This document shows positions 18,729-27,063 of a stretch of 64,000 nt of DNA, in pieces. A program made the translations under genes and the position numbers. How positions within the stretch are numbered: position 1 is the stretch's first letter; each line of letters begins with the position of its first letter. The DNA comes from Psychromonas sp. psych-6C06 (GTDB lineage: Bacteria; Pseudomonadota; Gammaproteobacteria; Enterobacterales; Psychromonadaceae). The notes below the pieces were generated by a model, which saw only the letters and a list, made by a program, of their open reading frames with translations, did not search any database and was not told where the DNA came from. Where the stretch lies: assembly GCF_002835465.1 (NCBI RefSeq), contig NZ_PIZM01000002.1, positions 62,001 through 126,000 on the forward strand, read 5' to 3'.

Positions 18729-20402
18729 ATGTTTGATAACACTTTTATCAACCTATTATGGACCAATTTTCATTTTATTCGCCCACAAGTTTTACTGCTA
18801 TTGTTGCCATTTTCAGCCATTATTTATTTACGTTGGCAACGTGTTCAAGCGGCCACATCACAACAACATTTACCACCTCATTTACAAAAGGTGTTGACGG
18901 TTGGAGAACAAGGTTGGCGAAAAATGCTGCCACTTAAAATACTCAGTTTGTTGTTGTTATTAACCATAATCAGTAGTGCAGGCCCAACATGGACGCGTGC
19001 AGAATCGCCCTTCAATGAAGATAAAGGCGCCTTAGTGGTGATCGTGGATCTAAGCGAATCGATGCTCGAAAACGATATAGCGCCTAACCGATTAATACGT
19101 GCTCAACATAAAATAATCGACCTGATAGAACAACGTGATGGTGGCAAAACTGCGCTTATCGCCTATGCGGGATCAGCACATGTTGTGATGCCATTAACTT
19201 CAGATAAACAAGTATTTATGCCCTTTGTGAGCGCCCTTTCTCCAGAAATAATGCCTCGCGAGGGAAAACAAGCAGAACAGGCATTACCTTTAGTTGATCG
19301 CTTGTTAAGCGACGAAAAGAGCGCCAGTATTCTATTAATAAGCGATGGCATGCCACCAGAAACAATTTCCGCATACGAGCAATACTTTGATCAGTCAGAT
19401 CACCAATTATTACTGCTCGGCGTCGGCGATAATAAGCGTGAAGCGACCATTCCATTCGATTTACGTTCATTGCAAAATTTAGCGGATAAAACCAACGCTA
19501 GTTTGCATTTACTAAGCATCGATAACCAAGATATAAAGTGGTTACTCAGACAGATACAACGCCATATACAAATTAGTAGCGATAGCATCATGCCTTGGCA
19601 AGATATGGGATATTACCTATTGTTTCCCATCGCTCTCTTATTGCTACTTTGGTTCAGAAAAGGCTGGCTTGTTCAGTGGTCGCTATTACTGATTATTTCC
19701 GCTAATGCAGTGATGCTACCTAGCACTAGTTATGCTTCACAAGTGCAACAAAGTGCACAACTTGAGCAAAGCTTATGGTCTGAAGGTAAACAGTTTTGGT
19801 CTAATCTTTGGTTGACCCCAGACCAACAAGGAGAGCGCGCGTTTCAAAATAAAGACTACTTAAGCGCTGCGCAGCATTACCAAGATCCTCTGCGTAAAGG
19901 TATTGCATATTATTATGCAGCTCAATTTAAAGCGGCTCATATCAGCTTTATGCAACAACCAACCGATCTCAGTCTTTTTTATGCGAGCAATGCACTCGCA
20001 AGGCAAAGGGAATATATTGCGGCCAGAAACTTACTCGTCGACCTTGACAAGAAAATGGAGCAAGAGCACCTCACTTCTCAATTGGCGTTACATACAAAAG
20101 TTAGGAATAACTTACAAGCAATTCAAGCGATTATTGATGATATAAACCGTTATAGCGAAAGCCAAAAAGGCACCACAGATGGCCTTGAAGAATCCTTTGA
20201 GGTAGGTAAGGACGATCCTATTACCTCCGATGGATATGACGAAATTTCACCCGAAGAAGTTTTAAATAAAGAAACATTAAATGCACGTGAAATCTTGGGC
20301 AGTGAAGCATTGGCTGACAAATGGTTAAAACGTGTACAAGCGGATCCGAAACGGTTTTTACAAGCTAAGTTTTACCTGCAACATCAAGCACAGGAGCAAT
20401 AA
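18729..20402 (+). CDS. BatB/BatC-like membrane protein: VWA domain plus TPR region
   Basis: A 557-residue protein: membrane helices at about 20-36 and 70-86, a VWA domain (about 100-280) with MIDAS D107-L-S109-E-S111 and a later SDG, one or two helices at about 290-335, and a C-terminal periplasmic TPR-like region (about 350-450) followed by an acidic tail. Fusing a BatB-like VWA domain to a BatC-like TPR domain is a common gammaproteobacterial arrangement. GGGAG precedes the ATG, and the gene starts one base after the BatA-like stop. The TPRs probably recruit client or partner proteins in the periplasm. Confidence 0.87.
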   Translation: MFDNTFINLLWTNFHFIRPQVLLLLLPFSAIIYLRWQRVQAATSQQHLPPHLQKVLTVGEQGWRKMLPLKILSLLLLLTIISSAGPTWTRAESPFNEDKGALVVIVDLSESMLENDIAPNRLIRAQHKIIDLIEQRDGGKTALIAYAGSAHVVMPLTSDKQVFMPFVSALSPEIMPREGKQAEQALPLVDRLLSDEKSASILLISDGMPPETISAYEQYFDQSDHQLLLLGVGDNKREATIPFDLRSLQNLADKTNASLHLLSIDNQDIKWLLRQIQRHIQISSDSIMPWQDMGYYLLFPIALLLLLWFRKGWLVQWSLLLIISANAVMLPSTSYASQVQQSAQLEQSLWSEGKQFWSNLWLTPDQQGERAFQNKDYLSAAQHYQDPLRKGIAYYYAAQFKAAHISFMQQPTDLSLFYASNALARQREYIAARNLLVDLDKKMEQEHLTSQLALHTKVRNNLQAIQAIIDDINRYSESQKGTTDGLEESFEVGKDDPITSDGYDEISPEEVLNKETLNAREILGSEALADKWLKRVQADPKRFLQAKFYLQHQAQEQ

Positions 20403-20403
20403 C

Positions 20404-21780
20404 ATGAATCATTTATTATCAATGAACGGCTGTCGCTCCTTAATTTTGCTATTGGCTATGTTAATCACCCCCACAACCCTATGGGCGATAAGTATTAGTG
20501 ATTTGCAGCAGGACAAATTGTTAAGTATTGAAACGTGGTTATCTACTGAAACAACCGCTAACCGTGACACAGAAAATAAACAGGGCAGTGCACAAAACAA
20601 AATACTTACCGCGGCAATTGGTGAGCAAGTTGTTTTAAATATACAGTTAGGTACAAATCGCTGGTTTACTCGCGCGCCAAACATTCCTGAAATTGAAATT
20701 GCAAATGTGATGAATCGTCAGCGTCAGCCTTTTTCGGTACATAGTAGCAAACGAATTAATGGCGAAACGTGGTCATTTCAATTGTGGCAAATATCACTAC
20801 TGCCTCAGAGCTCAGGCCATTATGAACTCGGAGAGTTAGCGCTAGATATCGAAGTGATGTCACCTAATGATGGGAAAGTTGCTGGTACGGTGCGAACTCA
20901 GGCACAAGGTTTCAAAGTAATATTACCCGATGCAAACTTGGTTGAAGAAAACTGGTTTAGCGCCTCACAGGTAAACATTAAACAGCAATGGCACCAATCC
21001 AATAACAAGATAATGGTCGGCGATAGCATTCGTCGCGACGTTACCATTGAGGCTTCAAATACTTTATCCGTATTACTTCCGAATGTTTTACAACAGCAAG
21101 AAAATACACAATTTCAAACTTATGAGACACCCGCTGTTTTACAAGACCATGAACATCGTGGCGATTACCTATCAACACGCAAAGAGCAACAAACCTATAT
21201 CCTGCAACAAGGCGGAGAAGTCTCGTTTCCCGATATCGTCGTTACTTGGTGGGATACAAAAAATCAACAACTGGTAAAACAGGTAATACAAGGTAAAACG
21301 ATCAACGTCACCCACACATTGTCGTCGTGGTTACAACACCATCGTCGCATTTTAGTTTTCTTTACCATCGCCTTGCTATTTATATTGGCATCTATTTTAA
21401 AGTTACGTCAGCACCTAAGGCGCCATGGCAAACCAACATGGTGGTTATACTTCAAAGCAGTTAATGCACAAAATTGGTCATTATCACTCGCATTACTGTA
21501 TAAAAAAATTCGTAATAATAGTGGTCAACTCACCCTTAAAAGAGGGATCACTTCATCTCAACAACAATCAGCTAAAAATTTGCAACAAACGATCAGTCTG
21601 CCAGATAATAATCATCAGATAGCTAAACGCTGTGTTTTTTCGATGTGGTTTGCAGTGCGTCAACAACATCGAAATGTAAACAGTGCCTTCAAAATATGGC
21701 GTCATGGCATACTCCCACGCGCTCTGCCTCAACTAAAAAGAGGCCTTCAAAAGCGAGGGATAGATAAACTAAAACGATAA
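20404..21780 (+). CDS. BatD-like protein
   Basis: A 458-residue protein with an N-terminal signal (hydrophobic to TTLWA), two periplasmic immunoglobulin-like BatD segments (about 40-320; e.g. IGEQVVLNIQLG and VGDSIRRDVTIEA), a membrane helix at about 318-338 and a basic cytoplasmic tail of about 120 residues. BatD is the usual partner of the paired VWA proteins in MoxR/Bat operons. ATG 20404 is selected since CAGGAG lies nine bases before it and it follows the previous stop by one base; an in-frame start 72 bases upstream would overlap the VWA/TPR gene. It is the last gene of the operon. Confidence 0.82.
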   Translation: MNHLLSMNGCRSLILLLAMLITPTTLWAISISDLQQDKLLSIETWLSTETTANRDTENKQGSAQNKILTAAIGEQVVLNIQLGTNRWFTRAPNIPEIEIANVMNRQRQPFSVHSSKRINGETWSFQLWQISLLPQSSGHYELGELALDIEVMSPNDGKVAGTVRTQAQGFKVILPDANLVEENWFSASQVNIKQQWHQSNNKIMVGDSIRRDVTIEASNTLSVLLPNVLQQQENTQFQTYETPAVLQDHEHRGDYLSTRKEQQTYILQQGGEVSFPDIVVTWWDTKNQQLVKQVIQGKTINVTHTLSSWLQHHRRILVFFTIALLFILASILKLRQHLRRHGKPTWWLYFKAVNAQNWSLSLALLYKKIRNNSGQLTLKRGITSSQQQSAKNLQQTISLPDNNHQIAKRCVFSMWFAVRQQHRNVNSAFKIWRHGILPRALPQLKRGLQKRGIDKLKR

Positions 21781-21848
21781 AAGTGGCCATTAACTTAACA
21801 GGTCAGTAAAAAAATAGTTTATGCTTAACAGTCAATGAGTTGAATGAA

Positions 21849-22772
21849 ATGAGCGCTATGAAAAATACTGATCTGAACCTTATCCCTATCTTTGTCGCTA
21901 TTTATGAAGAGCAGAGTTTATCGAAATCAGCGGATCGTTTAGGAATTACGCAACCTGCGGTTAGTAAAGCATTAAAACGATTGCGTGATATTTATAATGA
22001 CACTCTATTCCTGCGTGAAAACAGCAGCATGTTACCCACGCCTCGCGCCATTGATATTTACCCAGCTATATCAGCGGCATTAACCAATTATACGAGTACA
22101 ATCAATAATGAAGGTACTTTTAATCCGGCTACCGCTGAACGGGTTTATTCCTTTGCAGTTATCTCTGGTTTAGGGCACACCTTTTTACCCGCTTTTTTCA
22201 GTAAACTGCGCGAACATGCACCACACCTACATTTTGAAATTCACCCTAAGTTCTCTAAAGATACTGAATTAGATTTACGTCTACAGCGCTATGATTTTGT
22301 TATCGATGCCGAACATTTTGCACCGACATTTATTAAATCACAGCACCTCTTTGATGAAGAGATCGTCGCGGTGATGAATGCAGACCACCCAAGAATTGCA
22401 GATGAGATGAGCCTTGAGCAGTTTTTAGCAGAACAACATACTGTTGTATCAGGTTGGCAAGCCCGCAGTAGTATGATGAGTGGTGCACAAATTTCAGAAT
22501 TAGACTCACGCAAAATTGTCTATCGTAGTAGCGCGATTACTGAGTGTTTACCACTTGTAGAACAAACCGATATTCTTGCTTTGTGTTCAAAACGTATTGT
22601 CGAAAAACATCTATCTGTTTATAACATCAAAGCATTACCTGTACCGCTTGATATAAACAAAATCAGTATCAACTTGTATTGGCATCCATCAAGAAATACC
22701 GACCTTGGCCATGTGTGGCTTCGAAAATTATTAATCAAAGAAGGGATCGCGTTTAAAAATTCAACGATGTAA
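21849..22772 (+). CDS. LysR-family transcriptional regulator
   Basis: A 307-residue LysR regulator. The N-terminal winged helix covers about 8-66 (DLNLIPIFVAIYEEQSLSKS, then GITQPAVSKALKRLR), followed by a LysR substrate-binding domain (about 95-300). The start is uncertain: ATG at 21849 or 21858 (three codons shorter), neither with a strong ribosome site. It follows the BatD-like gene by about 70 bases on the same strand and lies between the sulfatase/Bat divergon and the maturase/lipoprotein divergon. It is the only classical transcription factor in this region, so it is the leading candidate to bind the shared TTGGYTATA palindromes. The effector is unknown. Confidence 0.9.
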   Translation: MSAMKNTDLNLIPIFVAIYEEQSLSKSADRLGITQPAVSKALKRLRDIYNDTLFLRENSSMLPTPRAIDIYPAISAALTNYTSTINNEGTFNPATAERVYSFAVISGLGHTFLPAFFSKLREHAPHLHFEIHPKFSKDTELDLRLQRYDFVIDAEHFAPTFIKSQHLFDEEIVAVMNADHPRIADEMSLEQFLAEQHTVVSGWQARSSMMSGAQISELDSRKIVYRSSAITECLPLVEQTDILALCSKRIVEKHLSVYNIKALPVPLDINKISINLYWHPSRNTDLGHVWLRKLLIKEGIAFKNSTM

Positions 22773-22811
22773 TTTCCCAGGGGTAAAAGAGCGTAATAAA
22801 GCAACAATGGA

Positions 22812-22973
22812 TATACCAATTACAGTAAATAGCTGTTCTATTTTACAGCTTTAAACAACTGACTTGCACGCTAACATTTTGCATTATTAAACAGAAGCTT
22901 ACGTAAATAACACCTTGAATAAAGCTGTTTTTCTACATCAAGTTTAAAGCGCATATTTAATGTAATTGGTACT
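22812..22973. repeat. MITE-like intergenic repeat, copy A
   Basis: An element of about 160 bases bounded by inverted ends TACCAATTACA (22814-22824) and TGTAATTGGTA (22961-22971). Read on the minus strand, it matches the element at 32060-32224 over much of its length, including the shared blocks GTAAAATAG and CAGCTATTTA near one end. It codes for nothing visible and lies between the LysR gene and the convergent HEAT/TPR gene. Confidence 0.65.
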
Positions 22974-23008
22974 CGTGAAAACGATTATATCCCTCTTATA
23001 AAAGTGAT

Positions 23009-24013
23009 TTAATTAAGCAACTTTTCATGCAAATCATCGATCACTTCCGGCGGTGCAATATCTGCTAAGGTGTTAATGCACTGTTCACTGTCTTGATGCT
23101 TATTACGCGCATAAATATCACACAATGCATATAAATTTTCAGCTGAACCTGACACGAGATAAGCATGTTTGAAGGAATTAATGGCCAACTCCGTATCAAT
23201 TGGCTCCTGTAATACGCCATTTAAATACCAATAATAAGCGTTTTCCGGCGAAAACTGTGTCGCTTTTTGCATCGCAATAGCCGCTCTACCTTTTTGCTCT
23301 AGACGTACCAGAGCCAGTGCTTGAGCATAATATAAAGCTGCGTTTTGGTTATCAAAATTAATCCCTTGTTCAAGGATACTAAGGGCATTGTGTTCATCCC
23401 CTAGCGCATGATAATTCAGCGATGCATTTAAAAATAACGTTGCATTCTTTTGCTCTGATTCAAGCAGGTTTTTATAAAGGTGTTGCGATGCCTCAAAACG
23501 AAAGGTCAAACGATAGATATCTGCGAGTAAAAGTTGCTCTGAATAACTCTTCTTATCACTTAATTGCATGACTAATTTATCAGCATGCTGTGTTAGTTGC
23601 GCCTGCTCATCCATAGCCAATAAGTCATAGTCTTTAAGTAAATACACAAGTGCATCACCACGGACTGATTGCACGGGATCATTTAATAAAGGCGAAACCA
23701 TGCGGTAACGATGCTTTAATGGATACGGGCTTGCGCCAGCAATAGCCGCTTGTCGAATTAAAGCGTGTTCATCCTTGAGTGCTCTAGCAACGGCTACAAG
23801 GCTATTTTGATTGGGATGTTGACTAATAAAGTGTAATGCTTGAACACGTTTTTCAACAGGTTCATTACTGTTTTGCGCAATGAATGCCATGCTCTCTGGT
23901 GTTGTTTCCGCAGTTGTCATTGACGTTGCACGCGCAGTTAGGCTCATACTTAATAACAGTAAACAGCTGATAACAAAGGACGCAGTACTAAACATTGGTC
24001 GGTTAAATATCAT
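23009..24013 (-). CDS. periplasmic HEAT/TPR-repeat protein
   Basis: A 334-residue exported helical-repeat protein. A signal peptide (about 1-30, ending LTARA) is followed by HEAT-like repeats (about 38-125, e.g. LVAVARALKDEHALIRQAA and DPVQSVRGDALVYLL) and TPR units (about 155-310, e.g. LFLNASLNYHALGDEHNALS and AALYYAQALALVRLEQKGRA). ATG 24013 is chosen because GAGGT stands seven bases before it; a GTG three codons upstream lacks a site. It is 35 bases downstream of the sulfatase-maturase gene and co-transcribed with it. Such repeats bind proteins, so a chaperone or scaffold role for the matured sulfatase is plausible but not shown. Confidence 0.75.
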   Translation of the reverse strand: MIFNRPMFSTASFVISCLLLLSMSLTARATSMTTAETTPESMAFIAQNSNEPVEKRVQALHFISQHPNQNSLVAVARALKDEHALIRQAAIAGASPYPLKHRYRMVSPLLNDPVQSVRGDALVYLLKDYDLLAMDEQAQLTQHADKLVMQLSDKKSYSEQLLLADIYRLTFRFEASQHLYKNLLESEQKNATLFLNASLNYHALGDEHNALSILEQGINFDNQNAALYYAQALALVRLEQKGRAAIAMQKATQFSPENAYYWYLNGVLQEPIDTELAINSFKHAYLVSGSAENLYALCDIYARNKHQDSEQCINTLADIAPPEVIDDLHEKLLN

Positions 24014-24048
24014 AGTGAACACCTCGAAATAGGGACTTATGTAGTGGG

Positions 24049-25338
24049 TTAGTGATTTTGCATTATTTGATCGTTGTATTTACCGTGTGCAACGCGATGC
24101 CCAGTATGGCGAAGAATATGTGCAAGTGGTTTATCGATATAAGCAAAAAACTTTTTCCAGCCAGCACAAAGGTAGTTAAGACCTGGCTCACCATCACGAT
24201 TACTGATGAAACGATTTTTAGGGCATTCACCATAACAAGCAAATTGATATTCACAACGCTGGCATTGCGAATTCATATCGCGCGATTTTGCAAAACCAAA
24301 TGCCTGCTGTTTTTTAGAAAAAGCCATTTTATCCAGCGCAGTTTCATTAATGTTCCCAATTTTATATTCTGGATAAACGTAATGATCACATGCAAACACA
24401 TCACCATTAGGCTCTAACGCGAGCCCTTTTCCGCAAACTTCGCCCAACGTGCATAATGGGTTCTTGTTGCCCATCCAAGCCTCTACACTGGCTTCAAAAT
24501 ATTGCACCATCACTTTACCAAAATCGTTTAACACCCACTCATTAAACACCGTGATTAAAAAATCCCCCCAAGCGTGATCAGACACACACCATGGTTCCAT
24601 GATGGACTCAGCGTGATCTGGCGCTAGACGCGCATCACCTTGACAATATTGCGCAGCCTGTTGATTGCTTTGTGGCGCTTGGGTACGAAAACTCTTTTGT
24701 TCAACAATTGGGATAAACTGCATCTGTGGAGACTTCACCACATCTCGTAAAAAACGGTATAACGCCAAAGGATTTTTACTGGTGACGTCATTAACACAAG
24801 TGAGTGTGGCAAAGCGCACCTCATACTTATGGAGCAACGCCACAGCGGCCATTACCTGCTTAAAAGTACCGCGACCAGCACGATTAGTTCGATAGGTATT
24901 ATGCATCAGCTCAGGGCCATCGATACTTAAGCCCACAAGAAAATTATTTTCTTTTAAGAAAATACACCATTGCGCGTTCAGTAATGTGCCGTTAGTTTGT
25001 AAATCATTAGAGATAGCTACCCCTTCTGGGCAATACTTGTGCTGTAACTCAACCACTTTTTTAAAGTAGTTAAGACCTAACATTGTAGGCTCCCCACCCT
25101 GCCATGAAAAAATTATTTCCGGCGTATTTTGCTGTTCAATATATTGTTTAATATAGGTTTCAAGCAATGCTTCATCCATTTCCGGCGAGCAGCCTTTTTT
25201 GTACTCTAAGAGATCCTGCTTGCTCAAATAGTAGCAATAATCACAATCAATATTACATACTGCACCGATAGGTTTAGCCATCACATGCATACGCTTTGAT
25301 GCCTTACCGTTATATTGTGGAACGTTAATTATGGTCAT
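24049..25338 (-). CDS. anaerobic sulfatase-maturing enzyme (radical SAM, SPASM)
   Basis: A 429-residue anSME. The radical SAM motif C28-NID-C32-DY-C35 binds the catalytic [4Fe-4S] cluster. SWQGGEPT is the SAM-binding GGEP motif. The C-terminal SPASM region has the spaced cysteines CTLGEVCGKG, FACDHYVYPE, CQRCEYQFACYGEC and a final C for two auxiliary clusters. These enzymes oxidise the active-site Cys or Ser of sulfatases to formylglycine in the cytoplasm before export, without oxygen. The ATG at 25338 follows AGGGG; a start ten codons upstream would lack a site. The obvious client is the CTAGR sulfatase at 13368-14939. It precedes the HEAT/TPR gene in an operon and is divergent from the FGE-like lipoprotein. 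Confidence 0.93.
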   Translation of the reverse strand: MTIINVPQYNGKASKRMHVMAKPIGAVCNIDCDYCYYLSKQDLLEYKKGCSPEMDEALLETYIKQYIEQQNTPEIIFSWQGGEPTMLGLNYFKKVVELQHKYCPEGVAISNDLQTNGTLLNAQWCIFLKENNFLVGLSIDGPELMHNTYRTNRAGRGTFKQVMAAVALLHKYEVRFATLTCVNDVTSKNPLALYRFLRDVVKSPQMQFIPIVEQKSFRTQAPQSNQQAAQYCQGDARLAPDHAESIMEPWCVSDHAWGDFLITVFNEWVLNDFGKVMVQYFEASVEAWMGNKNPLCTLGEVCGKGLALEPNGDVFACDHYVYPEYKIGNINETALDKMAFSKKQQAFGFAKSRDMNSQCQRCEYQFACYGECPKNRFISNRDGEPGLNYLCAGWKKFFAYIDKPLAHILRHTGHRVAHGKYNDQIMQNH

Positions 25339-25438
25339 ATCAACCCCTATTAATATCTTTACAAACAAGCCAGTGCACTTTATTTACGTACTTTATGAGC
25401 TAAATTGTAAGTGAATAACCCCATCACCATAAGCCCTA

Positions 25439-25462
25439 TTTGGCTATACCTAATATAACCAA
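25439..25462. promoter_or_regulatory. TTGGCTATA-N5-TATAACCAA dyad between maturase and lipoprotein genes
   Basis: TTGGCTATA (25440-25448) and TATAACCAA (25454-25462) form a nine-base dyad with one mismatch around CCTAA. The 15 bases TTTGGCTATACCTAA match the sulfatase/moxR site (15054-15068) at all but one position. It lies in the 195-base divergent region and probably serves both genes. Confidence 0.5.
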
Positions 25463-25533
25463 TAGTTTGCTTATCAGACGCGCCAATCTGCTTATAATCA
25501 TGGTTCATCACATTGCTGCCACTAGGGGTTAAT

Positions 25534-26352
25534 ATGCAACGCGCTAAGACTAATTTATTCAACAGATATTCAAGCCAATTTATGCCCATACTCATTTCAA
25601 TGGCATTATTTATATTGGCCGGTTGTAGCCACTCTAACGCCACACCAGAGCATCCAATTGCAGCTCAAATCATGTCTGATATGGTACTTGTTGAGGGGGG
25701 CACATATATGATGGGCTCAGATTTGCCACAGGCAAAAAAATCTGAACAGCCAGCGCATCAGGTGAGTGTTGATAGCTTTTATATCTCTAAATTTGAAGTG
25801 ACTCAGGGTTTATTTGAATCGGTAATGGGGGGCTCTAACAGTTTTTTTGTGGATGAGAATGTACCGGTTAATAATTTAAGTTGGCAACAAGCGATATATT
25901 TTATCCAACGGCTCAATACTCTTACGGGTGAAAACTTTCGTTTGCCGACAGAAGCAGAATGGGAGTTTGCAGCCATCGGGGGCAACCAGTCAAAAGGCTT
26001 TAAATACAGTGGCTCAAACAATATTGATGATGTCGCATGGTATTCGGAAAACGCCAATAACAGCGCTCATGCAGTGGGTTTAAAAGCGCCCAATGAGCTC
26101 GGTTTGTATGATATGACAGGTAATGTTGGTGAATTTGTCATTGATCAGTTCGATGAAAATTTTTATAAAAACTCTCCCCTAAACAACCCTAATAATGCCC
26201 AACATTCCGACATTAATTTAACCCATAAAACTACCCGTGGGGGGAGTTTTGCTTACGGTGAAGATGAGTCTGAAAACTTCCGTAGAGATTTCGCAAGCCA
26301 ATCAATATTGATGTCCGACTTAGGCTTACGTTTAGCCAAAGATATTAATTAA
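25534..26352 (+). CDS. lipoprotein with FGE/SUMF1-fold domain lacking the catalytic cysteines
   Basis: A 272-residue lipoprotein. A long signal ends in lipobox LAGC (C31 region), followed by an FGE-sulfatase/SUMF1 domain: VEGGTYMMGSD at the start, FYISKFEVTQ, FRLPTEAEWEFAA, GLYDMTGNVGEFV and TTRGGSF near the end. In active formylglycine-generating enzymes the segment after RGGS carries two cysteines that bind copper; here that segment (RGGSFAYGEDESENFRRDF) and the rest of the mature domain contain none, so it cannot be an FGE. Related folds bind ligands or assist enzymes. ATG 25534 follows AGGGG. It is divergent from the anSME gene and shares its palindromic control region. It may hold or guide the sulfatase at the membrane. 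Confidence 0.85.
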   Translation: MQRAKTNLFNRYSSQFMPILISMALFILAGCSHSNATPEHPIAAQIMSDMVLVEGGTYMMGSDLPQAKKSEQPAHQVSVDSFYISKFEVTQGLFESVMGGSNSFFVDENVPVNNLSWQQAIYFIQRLNTLTGENFRLPTEAEWEFAAIGGNQSKGFKYSGSNNIDDVAWYSENANNSAHAVGLKAPNELGLYDMTGNVGEFVIDQFDENFYKNSPLNNPNNAQHSDINLTHKTTRGGSFAYGEDESENFRRDFASQSILMSDLGLRLAKDIN

Positions 26353-26519
26353 TCTCGCTATTAACCTTTCCTGACTATCGCTTTAAACCGCCCTTCGCAA
26401 GGGTATAAAAAGCGATCGCTGAAGAACTAATGACAATACAATGCGTGGAGATGACAATCGCCAGCAGTGATATCGAAAGCAATCAGGTACCACATAGCAG
26501 AGCAGTAAAGCCGAGAGCA

Positions 26520-26786
26520 ATAATCATCACCCTCAATGCTTGGGCGATGTATATATCCTGTTCTCCGAACGAAAGTACATCAATAATTTAGAGGGCTCAA
26601 AACAGGGTTCACCATGGCGTTATGGTACTCATGTCGCTATTATTTTTGCAGGCCATGACATTACAAAAGTAGCGTATAGCTCGCGAAGTAATGGCCTATG
26701 ATATAGCTCCAATACGGTCTAATAAAATACGAATTACTCTACCTAGTGGCGCAACAGGTGCAGTTTGGGAAGAGGTGAGCCATTAA
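26520..26786 (+). pseudogene. remnant of an alkaline-phosphatase-superfamily gene (C-terminal part)
   Basis: No intact gene lies between 26353 and 27063. Reading the frame of base 26531 gives PQCLGDVYILFSERKY, then GSPWRYGTHVAIIFAGHDI (26606-26662), matching the C-terminal consensus of PafA/type I phosphodiesterase-like alkaline phosphatases (GDIYVVFSP..., HGSPWRYDTHVPIIFAG). After a stop and a frame change, bases 26691-26786 read MAYDIAPIR...ITLPSGATGAVWEEVSH, which is the family's VDVAPTLA...PSGATGK..EV end. Upstream parts are too eroded to follow. It is a decayed phosphatase gene of the same superfamily fold as sulfatases. Confidence 0.7.
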
Positions 26787-26810
26787 GCTTAACCATAAAT
26801 TAATAATCAG

Positions 26811-26843
26811 GTATCAAGATTATAAAAAACGCTATCTTGATAC
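26811..26843. terminator. perfect 10-base stem-loop downstream of the phosphatase remnant
   Basis: GTATCAAGAT (26811-26820) pairs perfectly with ATCTTGATAC (26834-26843) around a 13-base loop. It lies 25 bases after the remnant's stop. There is no T-run, so it is a weak terminator candidate or an operator. Confidence 0.4.
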
Positions 26844-26853
26844 ACTCAATCCC

Positions 26854-26890
26854 TTTAACAATGGTAGCTTTAACAATGGTAGCTTTAACA
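26854..26890. repeat. 15-base tandem repeat
   Basis: TTTAACAATGGTAGC occurs twice in tandem (26854-26868, 26869-26883) and a third partial copy, TTTAACA, follows. It is non-coding and just downstream of the stem-loop. Replication slippage is the simplest origin. Confidence 0.7.
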
Positions 26891-27063
26891 ACAGGGGTTA
26901 ACAAAAAAGACCATACACAGAATCTTTTAAGCGTTGATATATAAAACGACCTTCGTAGCAAATCATTCATAAAACATACACTTACCCATCACATTTAAGT
27001 CACAAAACTGTCTTTTTAAATCTTTATAGTCGCTATAACCTTTCTAATTAGCGAGTAATAAAC

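Noticed and set aside
25380-25643. Minus-strand 87-codon open frame between the maturase and lipoprotein genes
   Set aside because: It overlaps the lipoprotein start and the divergent control region, has no recognisable motif and no convincing ribosome site.
25534-26352. Active aerobic formylglycine-generating enzyme
   Set aside because: No cysteine is present in the mature domain, and the protein is exported as a lipoprotein.
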